From positions 1-64,000 of the forward strand of contig JAUIRK010000236.1 in NCBI GenBank assembly GCA_030549495.1: a stretch of DNA of 64,000 nt. The letters are read 5' to 3'. The notes under the pieces are model-generated. The model searched no databases. It was not told the DNA's origin and worked only from the letters and a program-made list of their open reading frames with translations. Shown piece by piece: positions 11,488 through 22,021 of this stretch. The position numbers and the translations under genes are program-made. Every line of letters starts with the position of its first letter. The stretch's first letter is position 1. This stretch comes from Nectonema munidae. Taxonomy: Eukaryota > Nematomorpha > Nectonematoida > Nectonematidae.

Positions 11488-12515
11488 TAATTGCGTTATA
11501 TTTTCAGAGATATCAGTTAGGTATAGTTAGTTCTTTGGGTTTTTTTTTTTTAAATTTCTCAATTTCTCAACGCCCTGTCTGAATCTGCCTCTGAACGTAG
11601 AGACATCTCGAGGATCGGGATTTTCGCGCATCCTAACAACTGACGTATCTACCTAAAGAAAAAAATATTTTCAAGTATCGGAACACTCACTTATCCGAGC
11701 AATTTCTTTGTTTCCGAACCTTGAATTTTTCAAAACTTGCTAATTTTTGATAATAAATTTTGCAAAGTGTTATATCCATTAATATGATTGATTATATCGA
11801 TTTTAAGGATTTAAAACATACTTTTCGTTTTTATATCTTTTCTAATGGCTTTGGACCATATATGTCTTTTTTTATTTGATTTTACTTAAAGACAAGCTTG
11901 CTCATAAAATATTAGGTAAGATGTCTGAAAAGCATGTAATTTGCAAGTGTTAGATATATATGTATGCCTTGAACTTAAGAAATCAAAGTTTCATGTCTGT
12001 GTAATATTATTTTCTTGAGTTAAAGCGTATTTTGTATATAGCCAGATGCCTTTTCTCTTTTAGTTACTTTTTTTATTATACCTTGTTCTTTTCTTTTAAT
12101 GGATTGAGATGATAGTTTGGCATGATGGGTCTTAGTAATGCCTAATATATTTAAACGAAAGTATTTTTTGACCAATGTTCATTGGATTAATATTCAGTGT
12201 GTTTAGACGAAAATATGCTTTTTTTACACGTTCACAGATGGATATTTATAGAACATGGCAACTTTTTATTTCTCTTGTAAAAGAAAAATTTCGGCGAAAT
12301 GCAACTTCTAAAAATAATAACCTTAACGAATGTTACAACATATAGAAAAATGATACCTGCCAAGCATGAAGAGTTGAAAAGAAAGATTTAAAATGCTTTC
12401 AAGATATTTTCACTGAAAAATTTATAAGATTTAAACGATAATAATTTTTTAGAAATAAAATATTGATTGATCTGAAAATTTCGCCAAAGATGAAAGTACA
12501 ATTAGCAATAAATAT
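11488..12515. other. No feature seen
   Basis: AT-rich sequence with no convincing coding frame, RNA or terminal repeat. Confidence 0.5.
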
Positions 12516-12660
12516 ATCTTATAAGGTAAATGTATCGTGGGGTCATCGAGAAGGCACAATTGCGCCGCTTGTATCAAACTATGAGAAAGTAGGCTTGATG
12601 CGGGATCGAACCCAAGACCTTGAGTTATCGAAACCCAGTACCTAACCAACCTTACTCACG
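12516..12660 (-). mobile_element. tRNA-derived SINE, copy 1
   Basis: On the minus strand the sequence begins GGGCGTGAGTAAGGTTGG (A-box-like) and carries GGTTCGATCCC (a perfect B box) about 45 bp on. TGGGT and ACTCA can pair around the loop TTCGATA, which would give anticodon CGA (Ser). The body continues with ACAAGCGGCGCAATTG. Related copies lie at 40660, 47613 and 52382. A run of C at 12660-12673 adjoins the head. Confidence 0.75.
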
Positions 12661-12673
12661 CCCCCCCCCCCCC

Positions 12674-13669
12674 AATTTTATCAATTTTGATAAAGAATAT
12701 AAATAAATTCTTGTTTGACAAAAATGAAATTGCAGAAGAAACGAACGCTTGAAATCATATCATTTTTATAAACCTTTCAAAGGTTGAACGAGAGCAGAAG
12801 ATTTATCTGGTAAAACTTTTGTGTAGCTCCATATAAAGGATATAACAAAAAGCGGATTCAAAAAATGATCTCTCTTTATTGAACGTCTTATTAGGTTTCA
12901 AGAAAATATATTTTGGGAATATAAATGATCAATACATGAAGGAAGCGAGATTGTTTATAGCATATCTTCATAAGTCTTTTTGTTTTATTGTAAAAAATTT
13001 TTTATGACGCTATGCCAATATTTTATATTTAATAAATTTTAACTCGTTACAGTTGTATACAAGTCCGTTAACATCATAAAACATGATGAAATTTCATATA
13101 AAAAATTATCAGGCCTAATCATTTCAAGCCTTAGACTTGAAATTTTGATTTTTCTAATGTAAAACTTTAACAAAGAAGCCAGTGTTCTCTTGATTCTTTT
13201 GATACTCAAGGATATTGCCTTTCAATTGCTTAATAATAAACTTATTTATTGCAATAAATGACGAACTGATTTATCTAATTCCAAAGTTCCAATTTTTGGT
13301 AAAAATGGCCATTTTGAGTATATTTCTTCCATTTTCTTTATTTGATCCCAATCCCGTTAGTACAATAAATCATTTTAGAATGGCATGTATTTTACACGTC
13401 TCTTCAAAACCATTGTGCCACAGCACACTAGTGTATTAGCAAACATGTGTCCAGGAAAAAATTCTCTATAACACCTTCTGATTTACTATGTTCTTCTATT
13501 ATATAAAGAAGATTAACAGTTTTTTAAAAATATAGAAAAAAATGTATTTTGGAAGAATCGGTCAGAGCTTGAATTGCAATAATATATGTGTATAGTACAA
13601 AATAGAGCCTTGCGCGGATTGTAAAAATTCTCCAACACCCTCGCCATACCCTATTTTATTAAGGGGAAA
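12674..13669. other. No feature seen
   Basis: AT-rich sequence. A 74-codon frame at 13215-13439 has no recognisable motif and looks accidental. Confidence 0.45.
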
Positions 13670-13875
13670 CTTGAAGAAGAAAGAAAGATTTATTCAAGAA
13701 AAAATGCATAAAAAATAACAAATTATAAAGTGTAATAAAAAAAACCTTTCCGATGGTGCAGATTGGCTCAGACACTTATGTAATAAACAATAAACAATTA
13801 CATCAAAATTCGGATTTTTCAAAAGGCCTGATGGAGCCGCTAAGATGAAATCCCGATAATAAAAAAAACAGCAAA
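13670..13875 (-). mobile_element. LINE 3' end fragment
   Basis: On the minus strand it contains GCGGCTCCATCAGGCC then TTTTGA, matching the 3' UTR motif of the LINEs at 45.6, 56.9 and 63.6 kb, and it ends in a TTC-rich tail (GAAGAAGAAAGAAAG on +). It is a severely 5'-truncated insertion with no coding part left. Confidence 0.6.
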
Positions 13876-14038
13876 CATTCAGTACTTCATTTCATATTTT
13901 CTAATTTGTAATATATCCAGTAATTATAGTAAGTGTTATTATGAAAACATGCCTATATATATAAATACATAGATTGAACATACAATTAAAATATAAATGT
14001 TCGTATACATATATTCATATTTGAAGTATATATATATA

Positions 14039-14396
14039 CATCTCCAACCCGTATATTACGATGATTCTTCTCCAACCTGTATTCTACGATGATTCATCTC
14101 CAAACTATATACTACAATGATTCATCTCCAACCTGTATACTACGATAATTCATCTCCAACCTGTATACTACGATGATTCATCTTCAACCTGTATACTACG
14201 ATGGTTTCTATTCCATGTACAATAACTAGGGAGACAATGTTCAACTTTCTGTTCACATTCTGCTAGATGTAAGATTTGATATACCTCATTCGGGGAGACG
14301 ATGCTACATAAGTTATTACCTATATACATTATACCTGTATACTACGTTGGTTCATCTCCAACCTGTATACCGCGATAATTCATCTCCAACCTATAT
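14039..14396. repeat. 28-bp minisatellite
   Basis: Tandem units of about 28 bp, CATCTCCAACCTGTATACTA plus CGATGATT with variations. About six units lie at 14039-14207 and two to three more at 14330-14396, separated by unrelated sequence. The repeats are non-coding. Confidence 0.85.
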
Positions 14397-14408
14397 AATA
14401 TATTTTAT

Positions 14409-14730
14409 CAAATAATCAAAATAAAATTCTGTAATCAAAGAATCGAAAAATATTCTTTAAAAAATCAAAAAATATCAAACTTTCTGTTCATATTTTGCTA
14501 CCTCATACGATGTTACAAAAGTTATTACCTATACTTTGCAATTTGCACGATTTTAAATATTATATTTGTCAAATAATCAAAATAAAATTCTGTAATCAAA
14601 GAATCGAAAAATATTCTTTAAAAAATCAAAAAATATCAAACTTTCTGTTCATATTTTGCTACCTCATACGATGTTACAAAAGTTATTACCTATACTTTGC
14701 AATTTGAACAATTTTAAATATTATATTTGT
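14409..14730. repeat. Tandem duplication, 161-bp unit
   Basis: Two nearly identical 161-bp units (14409-14569 and 14570-14730). They produce duplicate short frames beginning MLPHTMLQKLLPIL, exactly 161 bp apart, which are not real genes. A shorter related repeat of about 53 bp follows to 14825. Confidence 0.85.
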
Positions 14731-14797
14731 CGAATAATCAAAGAATCGAAAAATGTTAAAATCAAAAAATATTTATTATCGAATAATCAAAGAATCG

Positions 14798-14987
14798 AAA
14801 AATGTTCAAATCAAAAAATATTTATTCTTTTTAAATATATCGTTGGCTCCCCTTACTTTTAGTTTCGTATGTGCATAATTTGATAAAAATTAATTATTAA
14901 AGACTAGGTTTATCTTTCAATTTTAAAAGTAAGGGGAGCCAACGATATATTTAAAAAGAATAAATATTTTTTGATTTGAACATTTTT
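14798..14987. repeat. Perfect 64-bp inverted repeat
   Basis: Arms 14798-14861 and 14924-14987 are exact reverse complements, with a 62-bp spacer. The left arm overlaps the local tandem repeats; the right arm abuts the Penelope-like element. Confidence 0.9.
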
Positions 14988-14999
14988 AATTTTCAAAAA

Positions 15000-16075
15000 T
15001 TAAATTTTTAATTTTTTATTTTTAGTGTACAGTTCGGTTGGTGTGTCAACTGCAGAGACGATGGTTCTTAATGGTTTTGGATCTGTTGGTTTGTGGGTTT
15101 TTGGAAGTCCATATATGGATGCAGGATGTGTGTTGCAGACCAAGAGATCCTTCATGGTGCGATTGGAGATGATATCATAGTTATTTAGTTTTCGAGTTAA
15201 AATGTTAGCTTGTTTAATAACTGAGTTGGTGAATGTAATTGGATTACGGATTATTTGAAATAAAGTATCTTTAGAAAGGTGTTTGTGGATTTCTTGATTG
15301 TAAGTGGCAGTGCTCAAGACGCACATTTCACCTCCTTTATCTGATTTGCATAATTTGTAGTTTTTGTTTTTCTTTAAGAGTTTGAGTTCCCTAAGATATT
15401 TTCGTTTAAAATTGAGAGGTGCTTGCAAGTTCCTATCTGGAATAGAAGAGATAATTTGTTCGAGGTGTCCGAATGCATCATCAAACTTTGTTGTAGAAGT
15501 GTTGAATTTGTGTGTTTGATGAAAAGGGTTTGAGTGAAACTTCTTTGAATTCAGGGAAGGGTTGTTGTGACTTTGAGATGATTGTGCAAAGAAATCTTTC
15601 CAAAGTAGGGTGTGTTTGGATTTGAATAATGAACTAAGTATGTTTAGTTTTGTCTTTGGGTTAGAATTGTGAAAAGCAAACTTTGGACCTTTGTTCAGGA
15701 TGGTATCAGGTGATATTTTTAGATCAGATAAATTAGTGTATTTAAGTACAGACATTTGTGTGGGAGTATTTGTAGGTGAAGGTGAATTTTCAGCTTGTTG
15801 ACTATCAGTAGAATTTTGACTTTTTACATTTTTGTCTTTTGATTTCTGATTGTTGTTATATATAAGAGTCTTTAATTTTTTCGATTTAATGTGGCTGATA
15901 TGATTACGGTAACGTACAATAAAGCTTGAAAACTTAAAAATGAAGGTTAGACCTTGTGTGAATAATTTGTTGTTGAGGATTCTGTAAGTGATGTTTATGT
16001 GCTCGGAACGGAGTTTATGAAGGCGATTGAAGCAGCCTTTGAGAGATTTGTTGAGAATGAGGGTGTTAAATTTCA
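15000..16075 (-). mobile_element. Penelope-like element, N-terminal part of RT (broken)
   Basis: The minus-strand frame (16100-15000) contains LINKSLKGCFNRLHKLRSEH-type N-terminal sequence, KSDKGGEMCVLS, YGLPKTHKP and LRTIVSAVDTPTELYTK. These are the entry motifs of Penelope-like reverse transcriptases (DKG, YGLPK.HK, LRPI.S...S-type). The frame then stops next to the 64-bp inverted repeat, so the catalytic core is not present on this piece. It lies head to head with the C-terminal part on the other strand. Confidence 0.8.
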
Positions 16076-16810
16076 TTTCAAGAGAAGATCTACTAAACAT
16101 CTACTCAACAAATGGAAAAAAGATCAACTTTTCCACCAAGATCCTATTTGTGATATCAGATATCTCTTCAATAATGAAAATTATATATTTAAACCTCACT
16201 TAACTCCACTAATTATACCCCCTGTTCCGAATGCTATTAGGCGGAAAATTGAAAAAACAATAAAAACCTTTTCACTACCTATCAAATGCTTCTTCAAAAC
16301 AACTATCACGATTGAAAACTTCCTATCCCACGAACCTCGTAATAAACAATTACATCGTCACTCTGCACTTTGTGACCGCATTGAAAATAATCAATGCCAA
16401 ACGAAGAACATAATTTACAAAATCGAATGTCTCCTCTGCAATGAGTGTTGTATAGGTGAGTCAATGAGACCATCCATAATACGTTTCACAGAACACACCA
16501 ACGACGCAAAGCATAAACGTAAGCTGAAATCTATGGGGTTTCACTATCACAAAAAGCACCCCCACACCTCTCCCGATTCCACAAACTTAAAAATGCAAAT
16601 ACTTGACATCGCGCCTAACTACCTCCAACGCATCTACATGGAGGAATACTATATAAAAACACTATCACCCGCCATTAATAATCACTTCAATTGTAAGCAG
16701 TAACCCATGTCTTCCCATATCAACTCTTCACATGCACACAATGTAACATTTCTCACCGTACAACAATTAAAACAATTAAAGCAATAAAATCACACAAACC
16801 TTTGGCTTCA
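16076..16810 (+). mobile_element. Penelope-like element, C-terminal part with GIY-YIG endonuclease (broken)
   Basis: The plus-strand frame (15999-16703) carries the region after the RT core and a GIY-YIG-type endonuclease: NIIYKIECLLC, then CIGESMRPSIIRFTEH, with the family's Cys pairs and a final YIKTLSPAINNHF. It is a partial element with no visible RT core. The exact junction with the opposite-strand part lies between about 16040 and 16090. The 3' flank contains a hairpin motif at 16963. Confidence 0.8.
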
Positions 16811-17468
16811 TTACATTTCATTAAACATTACATCATTTTCTTTTACTCACCTCTTGACTTTTTCCTCTCAAGTATCTATTTTTTCTTTTAATCACTCCTT
16901 ATACATATGTTCTTTGATATGCCATTCTCGTTTGTTTAACTTTTTATATTTGTATTTTAGTTCTTGAAAAAGATCGTAAAGATCGAAAATTTGAAGTAAA
17001 TAATAAATATTTTATTTTACTTTGAAAAGTCGCGTAATTTAATTTAATATACTGTTTTGTGTATTTTCCTTTCATTCACTAATATGAATTATTACACATA
17101 CACAAATAAAGCAAGAGAGAGAGTTTTGTGTAATCTATACGCGATTCTTTACTATTCATTCATGCCAAGGAATTATTTACCAAATGTGGTGAGAAAAAAG
17201 ATAACAAATGCATAGACAATTATATATGGTTCGTGTAGTCAATGGAACAATTGAGGTCACTCTAGCCGCATGCGTATTCTCGATAAAAAATCAATATCAA
17301 GTAAGAGTTCTTTGTGTTTGAAATCATATTTTGATTTATTTCTGCGTTGTATGATGTGTCTTTTATTACCCAGATAATACCATGACACAAATTCAATAAG
17401 GAGTCCATTCTCTTCATTTTTTTATTCAAGTACGCAACCATGCGCTGTTCAACAAATCGATCTAAAAA
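16811..17468. other. Penelope 3' flank; no gene
   Basis: AT-rich sequence. It contains a GATC-GTAAA-GATC hairpin followed by GAAA at 16963-16988, described in the findings. Nothing else is recognised. Confidence 0.45.
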
Positions 17469-17795
17469 GCTTATCTAATTTTTTTAATCTTTTTTACTTT
17501 TTATAAAATATTTTGCACTGTAGAAAAATAAATTTATAAAAACAAAGTTTTGAATAGTGATCAATATAATTTTTTCACAAGACTACATAATCATACGTTT
17601 GTTTGTTTTGTTACTTCTTTTTTCTTTGTAAATAAAAAAAATATTATAGTTCTTCTTTTTAATTTTTTATATATAATATTTTGCACTATGGAAAACAAAT
17701 TTATGAAAACAAAGTTTTAAATATTGAATAATATAGTTTTTTTCACAAAACTACATATTCGTACGCTTGTTTGTTTTGTTATTAGCTAATAATGA
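17469..17795. repeat. Tandem repeat, ~170-bp unit, two copies
   Basis: Two diverged units share TATTTTGCACT, ACAAAGTTTT, ACTACATA and GTTTGTTTGTTTTGTTA at an offset of about 170 bp. Confidence 0.7.
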
Positions 17796-18247
17796 AAGAC
17801 TTGCTATAATACCCAAAGCGAAGGAAATAATAGAAACATGATTTTCGAACGTTATGTGTTTCAAAAATAATCCTCAGAAAAAATTCTAAATTTGAAATCC
17901 ACTTCAAATTTATATTTTTATAACTTGTTTAAGGTTACAACTTAAGTTTTTCATAAAAACATATTAATTTTAGATGGCGTTAAATTTAAATTTTGTATAA
18001 ATTACTATAAATATTTTTTCATGTGGTGAAAATTTTATATTTCTTTTTATCTTTAAAACCCATTAAAAAAAATAAAATACCATCAAGTTAGCATATCGAC
18101 TAGCTATATTTTTCTATCAGAAGAAGAGATTTTAAATATTTACTAGCCAAAAAAGCCCTACTCCGTCCTTTTAAGGATAGATAAATCGTTGAAAGCCAAA
18201 AAAGAGCTCAGATTTGATTGCAACTTTTATACTAAAATTTGGACCCG
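17796..18247. other. No gene; contains shared 16-bp motif
   Basis: AT-rich sequence. The word TTTAGATGGCGTTAAA at 17969-17984 also occurs at 7954, 59579 and, inverted, 23359. Confidence 0.4.
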
Positions 18248-18263
18248 TTAACCCTATCAGTGA
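18248..18263 (+). repeat. piggyBac-like terminal sequence, left
   Basis: TTAA followed by CCCTATCAGTGA. The exact complement, ending in TTAA, is at 29891-29906. TTAA targets are the hallmark of piggyBac-type elements; whether these two ends belong together is not established. Confidence 0.45.
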
Positions 18264-18369
18264 CGGGGGGTGCCTTTTTGACCCCCTCCACTAAAATTAA
18301 AACAGTCACAAAAAACTGGAATCGATTAAATTGAACAGAAAATTTAAACTAAAAATTAAATGGAATATT

Positions 18370-18462
18370 TTAACAAATGACCTTAGGACAAAGTGCCGCC
18401 CCTTAAAATCTGCCGCCCGGGCGGACCGCCCCTGGCGCCCCCACTAGTTACGCCTCTGCCAC
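18370..18462 (-). mobile_element. Non-autonomous DNA transposon end
   Basis: On the minus strand it starts CAGAGGCGTAACTAGTGGGG and continues with G/C-rich GGGGCGG words, a common pattern for ends of small DNA transposons. The matching other end was not found. It is fused to the LINE fragment on its right, creating a chimeric frame that is not a gene. Confidence 0.5.
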
Positions 18463-18700
18463 TATACACTAAACTGGACCTAATACAACTTCTATAAAAA
18501 ACCCTTAATTTTAACGAAAAGATACTATTGCATAAAATACCACTTAACGCTTTAATTTTTTTCCAAGCTAGTTGTATTCTATGTTCTACAGAGTTGCTTA
18601 CACTACCTGTTTTGTCTAAATCCTCACCTAAATAACAAAATTGTTTAACCTCTTCTAATTCTACGCCGCCTACTACTACTTTTTCTTTCAATACTACATC
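18463..18700 (-). mobile_element. LINE reverse-transcriptase fragment
   Basis: The minus-strand frame encodes GVELEEVKQFCYLGEDLDK and AWKKIKALSGILCNSIF, then LKLRVFYRSCIRSSLVYSG. This is the conserved thumb region after the catalytic box of LINE reverse transcriptases (FCYLG, LLYG-type). About 75 codons remain; the clade cannot be set. Confidence 0.75.
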
Positions 18701-19859
18701 GGTATTTGGGTTGAAACTTAAACATCAGCTACACTTAAAATTTGTTGTATTATGAAACTTTTAAAATAATTTAAAGTTTATCTAGGTTTCAATAAAAATC
18801 AAGAAAGTAAAAAACTCGAACCTACATAGATACATATATTAGGTTCTGTTTTTGGGATCTTCGATGTTCGAGTTCAACGTTCTTAAATCCTCATTTTCCA
18901 CCTTTCGCCCGGTTTTCCTCGGTCTGCCACTTGTAGGAACTCCTTCATAGAATTATGAATGAAATACGAATAGAATTACTTAGATTTCATAGTCTTCTTT
19001 ATTGGAAATAAAAAATTCAGATTTGATAATAATTTTTAATATAAAATTAGGTTACCTACCTGTCGTGTTGGATTCAACTACTCTGAAAATGCAATTAAAT
19101 ACATTTCACTTACATTATTTTATTCTCACAAAACTTCAAGAACAAATACATTCATTATAAGCAGCATTGAGATACAAGATACAGGGTGTTATGTACAGAA
19201 ATATTTTTACAGTTTAGAGTTCATTTCGGAAACATTAGATTTTCAAATACAGAATCACTCGAACAACATCTGTCCGCTTTGATGATTTTTCCAAATACAT
19301 TATGCAAACCTAGAAAGATGACGAAACCAGGAATGATTTTGACTCGAGTAAGCCAGTTGACTTTCAGATATTTTTGTGTTTAAATATCTATGTAGGTATG
19401 TGTGTGTCTATATGTGTTTGGGTCTCTTTCAAGAAATATATTTCTTTTACTACAATTACGGTAAGGTATTCATGAAATCTTTATAATTACACATCCAAAT
19501 GAAATGTAAAGTGGTACTGAAAAGGAGCCGTTTTTGAATAGTTAGGTATAGTATGCACCAATCAATTTGTGAACAAAAGATAAATGCTTCTATTCACATA
19601 TAAGTAAATCATTTTCCATCAAATTTTCTTTCTCATATTTATGAGAGAGCTTGTTTCGCTATTTAATTATTCATCATGTTTGTAAAATTCATGCCCCTTC
19701 CACAAATTGAGAATGTATCACAACACACAGAGCACGATTTCTTCGGTCTTATTATACATCCGCCTTTCTCTATCCGTCTTTTCTCTCGTTGCCTCCCTCA
19801 TATCCTATCCGTACTATTGTAAAAAAGTAAGAAAGCTTGAGAGAATGGTAAAGCTTTAA
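18701..19859. other. No gene recognised upstream of membrane-protein exon
   Basis: Mixed sequence. A 65-codon frame at 19186-19383 has no recognised motif. The stretch before 19860 is a candidate intron or 5' region for the membrane-protein exon. No earlier exon was recognised. Confidence 0.35.
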
Positions 19860-20564
19860 CTGAGACAGGCGTTGTACGTGCATATGCTTTGCCAAATCAT
19901 TGTCTTGGTGATTGTGGTGAACGACATCGGTAAAATTATGGAAAGTGCCTTCATAACCTCATTTTGGTGGGTCTTCGTGAATACCTACTTCAAGTATTAC
20001 TTATTGCACGCCTTCCATTTCATGTTCAAGTGCTTTTGGCTTCTAAGCTACTTTCATTTGGTGTACAGAAACAACCATTGCTTGATTTTCTTCTCCGTTG
20101 AAAGTCTTGTAATTCCTTCAGTATACTTTGGATCTCTGCTAATTTGGCAGTACCATCAGTATCTCGGAAAGATAATCATGTCTTCCGAAGCGTGGTATTC
20201 ATTGCAATTTTACCATGAATCTCTAAAACGACTCTCAGTGTTCGAGATGTCTTGCTATCTGATTCTCATCACAATTACATACGTTATTCCTAACTGTCTT
20301 TTCGTCTACATGGCGATCCGATTTTCAAACTTCCTTCAGATAACCTACCTCAGAGGATTAGACGACGCGCAGATGTTCAGACTCAAGGCGAGACGCTCTT
20401 TAGTTCTTTGCGGCTTGGTTTTAGTCCTTTTTGACAGTCCCTTCATCGTTTGGTACTGCATAAAGTTTGTCAATCGCAACGTAATCTACAATGCTAGCTT
20501 CTTAATCGTCAATGGAGTACAAAGCTTTGGGTTTGGTCTTGTCTTTCTATTTTTCCTGATTTAA
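19860..20564 (+). CDS. Multi-pass membrane protein exon, possibly GPCR-like
   Basis: An open frame of about 230 codons, visibly less AT-rich than its surroundings. The frame opens after a stop at 19857-19859; AACTGAGACAG just inside could be a splice acceptor at about 19868, so this may be an internal or last exon. Hydrophobic segments lie near residues 5-20, 28-62, 70-92, 123-148, 174-197 and 205-230. A Tyr-Arg pair (LVYR) ends the third segment, Pro lies in the fifth (TYVIPNCLF), and RRSLVLCGLVLVLFDSPF resembles the start and Pro kink of TM6 in rhodopsin-type receptors. The NPxxY motif of TM7 is not seen. After TAA the same frame is open again to about 20610. It could also be an unrelated transporter; no ligand is suggested. 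Confidence 0.45.
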   Translation: MRQALYVHMLCQIIVLVIVVNDIGKIMESAFITSFWWVFVNTYFKYYLLHAFHFMFKCFWLLSYFHLVYRNNHCLIFFSVESLVIPSVYFGSLLIWQYHQYLGKIIMSSEAWYSLQFYHESLKRLSVFEMSCYLILITITYVIPNCLFVYMAIRFSNFLQITYLRGLDDAQMFRLKARRSLVLCGLVLVLFDSPFIVWYCIKFVNRNVIYNASFLIVNGVQSFGFGLVFLFFLI

Positions 20565-21588
20565 TACGCATATTTGTATAATACTTTATAGAAGGCTGAA
20601 GATGTGCCTTATTTTTTGGATGCTTTAAAGTTTTTTTCAAACCAAATCGAGTCAAATACAATATATTGTATTTTTGTAAATATGAGGAGAGATATTTTAA
20701 TTACACCCTTATTTGAAAGAAGGCGTAAATATATAAATCAAACAATATTCGTATGTATTTAGCTGCTTTTGCATAAAAGTCTCTTCTTATCTTAAGTCCA
20801 CAATGCGTGGTAACAGATTGAATGGGGTAGCTTCTTGTTGCTGAGTTTTCAATATTTAAAACTTAACAGAAAAAACAATATTTTCAATATTTAATAAAGA
20901 TCTCATATTTAAAAAAGTAATGTTCTATTTAAGTTTTAATTTAAATTCTCCTGCTCCAAATAAAATTTCTAAATACGCTACTGTTATATATATATATCGG
21001 CTAAAATTTGCCCATTCTATATTCAGTTTAAATTAAACATTCTTTTGGGGTTTTGATTTATTTTTTGACTCATTATTTAAATCAAGTAAGTTTATCTTAA
21101 AAAATGTTTTAAAAAACGAAAGAGAGAATAATTATATAATGTAAATTTCAATTAAAATTAATATAACTTGTTTAATTGGCGATTCTCCATCAAAGACAAA
21201 GAAAGGAATGAAATGTCTGGAGGTAACGATCAAAGTCCTTAGAAGCCGTTTGAAGATACAACAAAACAGCAAAAACTCTTTGAAAACAAAGTTAGAGATG
21301 AATCTTCAGCAGTATATGATGAAAATGAAAAATGCCAATATCATTTAAGAAAAAATACAAATCCACTCTTGATGAAAACTGGTTATATACATCGATAAAG
21401 TTAAGATTAAGAATTACGTGCAAAGTTCGGGAGTGTGCAATACCCAGATAATTTATTTTATTCAAAAGAATAAATTTAGACTTAACAAGTTTCCGAAAGA
21501 TGACACAAGCTAAGACAATTCTTTCAAAATAAATCAATCTTATCATTAAGTGAATAGGCCTATTCTGTGCTAAATCAAAAGATTCTTT
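20565..21588. other. No feature seen
   Basis: AT-rich sequence. Short frames at 21292-21546 have no recognisable motif. Confidence 0.45.
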
Positions 21589-21699
21589 TTAACCCGTTAA
21601 CGACCAGAATAATCAGACGATATCTAATGTAAAGCAGAAGATTTGTAATTTTATTTTTGTAAAGTCAACTATAGTCGACATTGGGCGTTAACGGGTTAA
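21589..21699. mobile_element. piggyBac-type MITE
   Basis: A 103-bp element (21593-21695) between TTAA duplications at 21589-21592 and 21696-21699. The ends are inverted repeats: CCCGTTAACGACCA on the left, complement of CCCGTTAACGCCCA on the right. It is too short to code. The TTAA target and CCC...GGG ends place it with piggyBac-like elements. Confidence 0.85.
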
Positions 21700-22021
21700 T
21701 GCATTTTTAAAATGGAATGATGAAAAAAAATGTGTCTCGTGTAAGATATAAATTTAAAATTAAATTTGATTCTAAAAGCTTTGAAGTCGAAGAAGAGACG
21801 TGCAACGAGTATAGCACCAAAACTTATTATAACATTTTTCTTTCGACTCCAATAAGAAGAAGTGGCTAAAAACTCCACGGGGATCAATGGATGATATTCT
21901 TATTGTGCTTTCAATAAATCTTCCGCTTATAACCATTTCTTTTTTCATTATTAATTTTTAGGTGTTTATATTTTAAAACTTTTTTTCATTATCAAACTTT
22001 AATTCAAATCTTCAGAAGATG
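21700..22021. other. No feature seen
   Basis: AT-rich sequence with no convincing frame. Confidence 0.4.

Noticed and set aside
13960-14400. CRISPR-like array of 28-bp repeats
   Set aside because: The units are contiguous without unique spacers and the DNA is eukaryotic; it is a minisatellite.
14495-14862. Two similar frames starting MLPHTMLQKLLPIL
   Set aside because: They are copies made by the 161-bp tandem duplication of non-coding DNA.
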